Origin: Planctomicrobium piriforme
GTDB taxonomy: Bacteria; Planctomycetota; Planctomycetia; Planctomycetales; Planctomycetaceae
Direction of reading: 5' to 3'
Assembly (NCBI RefSeq): GCF_900113665.1
Contig: NZ_FOQD01000011.1
Coordinates: 124,001 to 188,000 of the forward strand
Length of the DNA stretch: 64,000 nt
The position numbers were made by a program, and so were the translations under genes. Under the pieces are notes generated by a model. The model ran no database searches. It was given only the letters and a program-made list of their open reading frames with translations, and was not told the origin of the DNA. The first letter of the stretch is position 1. Every line of letters starts with the position of its first letter. Of the stretch, positions 62,501-64,000 are shown piece after piece.

Positions 62501-64000
62501 TGTAAGGTGACGAGCAAGCCGGCTGATGAAGTGCGTCGTCAGGCTCTGATCCCGCTCTGGAACAGCTACGCCTTCTTCGTGAACTATGCCATTCTCGACG
62601 GCTTCGATCCGTCACTCCCACAGGTGCCAGTCAGCGAGCGGCCTGAGATCGACCGCTGGGTGCTGTCTCGGCTGCAGGAACTGACGCAGACAGCGCACGA
62701 CTCGTTCCAGAACTACCGCGTCGCCGACTTCATGTCTGCTGCGGCGGAGTTTATTGATGATCTTTCGAACTGGTATATCAGAAGGAATCGGCGGAGGTTT
62801 TGGGCGGTAAAGAGTCCAGTGTCCAGTGTCGAGAGTCCAGAGCCAGAAAAGGCTACAGAGACCAGAGCTTCGGCAAGGCGCCATAAGGCCGTGATCGTCA
62901 GTCCGGCGATGGCGACTGCGGAGCTTCTGTATCGAAAAGTGCTGTCCGACAAAGATCTCAAAATGACGCAGGAGCGGACTGTCGTTATTCATGAGATTTT
63001 TTCGACCGAGGATACATTCAGTCCTGAGCAACTGGTCGCTCGTCTCAGCCGCTCCGAAGCGGGGAAGCGCGTCAGCAGATCGACCATTTATCGCTCGCTG
63101 AAGCATCTGGAAGAAGCGGGACTTCTGGAGGTTCTCAGTCGGAGCGATGAGGCAGAAGGGCCGGGCAGTGTGACGTCGTATCGCCCGTCGTTGCCTGCCA
63201 TCGATCCCCTCGCCAACGCTTCAGGCTCAGACGAGCAAGCAGCGGTCAGCGATCAGCCGTCAGCGGATTCCTTCCTCAAGACTCAAGCCTCAAGCCCCAC
63301 GCCTCTCTCTGCTGCCGAAACTGTCTTCCGCGCTTATCTGGCCGAGCGGAAGCAAGGGCTGAATCGGGAACGGGGGACGTTGCTGAAAGAAGTGTTTTCC
63401 TCGACGGACTCGTTCACGGTCGAAGGATTGCTGGTGCGACTGAGTCGGTATCACGAGGGGAAGAAGCTGCATCGCAAGGACGTGCAGCGCGGCGTCGCTC
63501 AACTCGTCGAAGCAGGTCTGCTGTCGATGGATCGGGAGGTCTATCACCCGGTCCCACCGGTGGTGCCGGAGCAGTCAGCGGTCAGCAGTCAGCAGTCAGC
63601 AAATGCTGAAAGCTCATCGCTGAACGCTGAAAGCTGGCCTTCCGACAAGCTCGCGGCGTACCAGACGCTTTACGAAGTTCTACTGACGACGACGAAGCTG
63701 CTGGCTCCGTGTATTCCGTTCCTTACCGAGAGGATGTATCGAAATCTTGTCCAGTGTCGAGTGTCCAGTGTCGAGAGCCAGACAGGCAGTCCAGCCTCGA
63801 GCGTCGAGTGTCGAGTGCAAAAAGCGAAAACAGATGTCGCTACTCCGGCACCGGACACTGGACACTGGACACTGGACACGCCTCTTTCCGTCCACTTGTG
63901 CGACTACCCTGAAGTCGACCCGGCGAAGCTCGATCTCGATCTGAACTGGAAGACGCATCAGGTGCAGGCGCTGGTGCGGATGGCGCATCGGTTGCGGGAA
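59501..64000 (+). CDS. ileS: Isoleucyl-tRNA synthetase with multiple large in-frame insertions (partial)
   Basis: The frame from ATG 59501 stays open for 1500 codons to the window edge; normal IleRS has about 930-1100 residues in total. The HIGH motif is PMGVHHAWG (52-60), and the KMSKS region reads PMHKSDG, a known variant (near 938). The blocks NGFDCQGLWVEVEVEKQL, WTTTPWTLTANVA, GEGTGIVHIAPGCGDVDH, PFCWRTGDELVFRLVDEWF and FPGQFRNWFYSLL are intact. Insertions: residues 288-298 (CACGGAG repeat), about 421-580 (AT-richer segment in the editing domain), 835-874 (palindromic repeat), about 1103-1384 (repeats plus two Fur-like winged helices), and 1418-1461 (repeat). The gene appears intact. Stop and C-terminus are outside the window. 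Confidence 0.95.
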   Translation, partial: MFQKVDDARFLSGEHDVLRFWSEHNVFRRLQEKNRGKKKWSFLDGPITANNPMGVHHAWGRTYKDVFQRYRAMTGHELRYQNGFDCQGLWVEVEVEKQLKLGTKKAIEQFGIDVFTRECKKRVLKFAARQTEQSIRLGYWMEWDQPEELRKLAEGIEGLEARGQGEIHCLTSTDALDARHPAHDSVVSYTTARGQEVTGPAEAITAKLGNPEWGGSYFTFSTENNETIWTFLKKCFNRKKIYRGHDVMPWSGRGGSAYSQMEVADGRKLTTHRACFVRFPLVVDKEDGTTEARRHGEEGLKEYLLIWTTTPWTLTANVAAAINPEMQYVQLKAKIKGDDEPAIYYFAEENLYYKRLEKEFKEGFGRPEWGWPEGAGKLKSLGQIFKELTGTKELDTVGTIDGKDMIGWRYAGPFDDLPAQIASPSEKDRAENKIHKRYNNFEKIILATLQHLKDEGPVTAKQILEASKEIGLSTWQLRAEASIRKYFERLDHMLVLVDANIQPISSSSDNLIAKKVSIGLRNLGVGSSISKHFLATSSRGLSFSENFPSVEDLVEVIEAQPKIYQRISEEISRISTRSGVAAHRVIDGGRDFKGNANVVAGEGTGIVHIAPGCGDVDHKMGVELGLPVIAPLGEDGRYLDGFGAFTGKEATDPATVDLVFEQLKLKNLLVSVETYPHIYPFCWRTGDELVFRLVDEWFINMDWRDEIKEVTKCINWIPDSIQGQERELEWLTTMRDWMISKKRFWGLALPIWINPNDPTDFEVVGSLAELKARALDGGEGWEEFEAGGYTPHRPWIDNVKFKSQKTGAMLSRIEDVGNPWLDAGIVPFSTLNYKGSRVSSDECPVPEKGNGHSLSQLKVDSSLALDTGHSTLDWSDWFPADFVTECFPGQFRNWFYSLLSLATMMRSDETDDPNEKRPFKNLLGHRLVMNEEGKPMHKSDGTAIWFEEAAEQLGVDTLRWLYLAQNPAVDLRFGTRHGNQHVTLETADGPISETKEGLKTCKVTSKPADEVRRQALIPLWNSYAFFVNYAILDGFDPSLPQVPVSERPEIDRWVLSRLQELTQTAHDSFQNYRVADFMSAAAEFIDDLSNWYIRRNRRRFWAVKSPVSSVESPEPEKATETRASARRHKAVIVSPAMATAELLYRKVLSDKDLKMTQERTVVIHEIFSTEDTFSPEQLVARLSRSEAGKRVSRSTIYRSLKHLEEAGLLEVLSRSDEAEGPGSVTSYRPSLPAIDPLANASGSDEQAAVSDQPSADSFLKTQASSPTPLSAAETVFRAYLAERKQGLNRERGTLLKEVFSSTDSFTVEGLLVRLSRYHEGKKLHRKDVQRGVAQLVEAGLLSMDREVYHPVPPVVPEQSAVSSQQSANAESSSLNAESWPSDKLAAYQTLYEVLLTTTKLLAPCIPFLTERMYRNLVQCRVSSVESQTGSPASSVECRVQKAKTDVATPAPDTGHWTLDTPLSVHLCDYPEVDPAKLDLDLNWKTHQVQALVRMAHRLRE
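60362..60394. repeat. CACGGAG repeat inside ileS
   Basis: CACCACGGAGGCACGGAGAC, then ACGGAGAAGAGG, read in frame as GTTEARRHGEEG between VVDKED and LKEYLLIWTTTPW. It is a member of the family at 3391-3547. Confidence 0.75.
60761..61240. other. AT-rich insertion in the editing domain of ileS
   Basis: The core reads PFDDLPAQ to the left and AHRVID...GEGTGIVHIAPG to the right; normally only a short loop joins these. The 160 codons between them use AAT, ATA, TTA and AGT often, and the line-by-line GC is about 35-40 percent against about 58 elsewhere. The product contains a helical, winged-helix-like stretch (ILATLQHLKDEGPVTAKQIL) and ends DLVEVIEAQPKIYQRISEEI. It lacks intein end motifs. The domain is unrecognised. 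Confidence 0.75.
62003..62122. repeat. Palindromic GTCGAGTGTCGAGTG element inside ileS
   Basis: GTCGAGTGTCGAGTGACGAG (62007-62026) and its inverted partner CTGGCACTCGACACTGGACA (62086-62105) frame a 50-base loop. The whole is read in frame between STLNYK and SDWFPADF. Related units occur between genes at 4887-4921, 36098-36130 and 39871-40060. Confidence 0.8.
62807..63652. other. Insertion in ileS with two Fur-like winged-helix modules and repeats
   Basis: The IleRS block NWYIRRNRRRFW is normally followed closely by AYQTLYEVL. Here 282 codons separate them. They encode a GTCCAGTGTCGAG repeat (62812-62840), a winged helix (residues about 1155-1215; MTQERTVVIHEIFSTEDTFS, then SRSTIYRSLKHLEEAGLLEV), a repeat-derived linker (about 63235-63305), a second winged helix (about 1288-1350; GTLLKEVFSSTDSFTVEGLL, then VQRGVAQLVEAGLLSMD), and a GTCAGCAGTCAGCAG/CTGAAAGCT repeat (63570-63636). 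Confidence 0.8.
63752..63883. repeat. Palindromic repeat in ileS C-terminal region
   Basis: CAGTGTCGAGTGTCCAGTGT (63752-63771) and its inverted partner GGACACTGGACACTGGACAC (63853-63872, continuing) are read in frame between RMYRNLV and PLSVHLCDYPEVD, where IleRS normally has a short loop. Confidence 0.75.

Noticed and set aside
59501..64000. ileS as a pseudogene
   Set aside because: The frame is open for 1500 codons and all core motifs checked are intact; insertions keep the frame. A pseudogene would be expected to show stops or shifts.

Overview
The window is chromosomal DNA, roughly 58-60 percent GC by eye, from a planctomycete (most likely order Planctomycetales; the genus cannot be fixed from sequence alone). 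The markers are a DUF1559 protein with a prepilin-type leader, a Tat-exported Gfo/Idh/MocA oxidoreductase, a Uma2-type nuclease, a TPR protein ending in two RNA polymerase alpha-CTD-like domains, futalosine-pathway genes (mqnE plus a UbiD-type decarboxylase), and many single-gene or short transcription units with intergenic spaces full of short dispersed repeats. No tRNA, rRNA, CRISPR array, phage or plasmid module was seen. One IS4-family insertion sequence is present.

Layout. 1-12.3 kb, mostly minus strand: valS, a Uma2 nuclease, small membrane proteins, a DUF1559 protein, a rhomboid protease, a pair of tandem paralogous small proteins, a Tat oxidoreductase and a MacB/FtsX-type permease. 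12.5-20 kb, plus strand: glycogen phosphorylase, a HEAT-repeat secreted protein, an orphan NarL-type regulator, the TPR/alpha-CTD protein and mqnE. 20-22 kb: a PadR regulator with a membrane partner, and a LUD protein. 22.2-28.5 kb: a protein-folding island in the order groEL1, groES, groEL2, dnaJ, grpE, then an FmdB-type zinc ribbon. 29-30.4 kb: the insertion sequence. 30.5-36 kb: tadA, holB, a beta-helix protein, a serine hydrolase and a prepilin peptidase. 36-40.5 kb: a UbiD decarboxylase, an ACP and a ketoacyl synthase, and a SufT-like protein. 40.6-50 kb: a cyclophilin, lutB, a class I amidotransferase-like protein without its nucleophile, pspA with a giant polytopic membrane protein, and an SDR. 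50-55 kb: a sialidase, mutarotase and RraA group with a divergent GntR regulator. 55-59 kb: MEKHLA and ABC ATPase genes, a long disordered RGG-rich protein and an extremely acidic protein. 59.5-64 kb: the first 1500 codons of ileS, which runs off the window.

The most unusual theme is that valS and ileS carry in-frame insertions. Several are copies of the short palindromic repeats that otherwise sit between genes. Two are AT-richer foreign-looking segments, and one, in ileS, holds two Fur-like winged-helix modules. The frame stays open through all of them as far as the window shows. The dispersed repeat families are themselves free of stop codons in most reading frames, which may explain why they survive inside genes.
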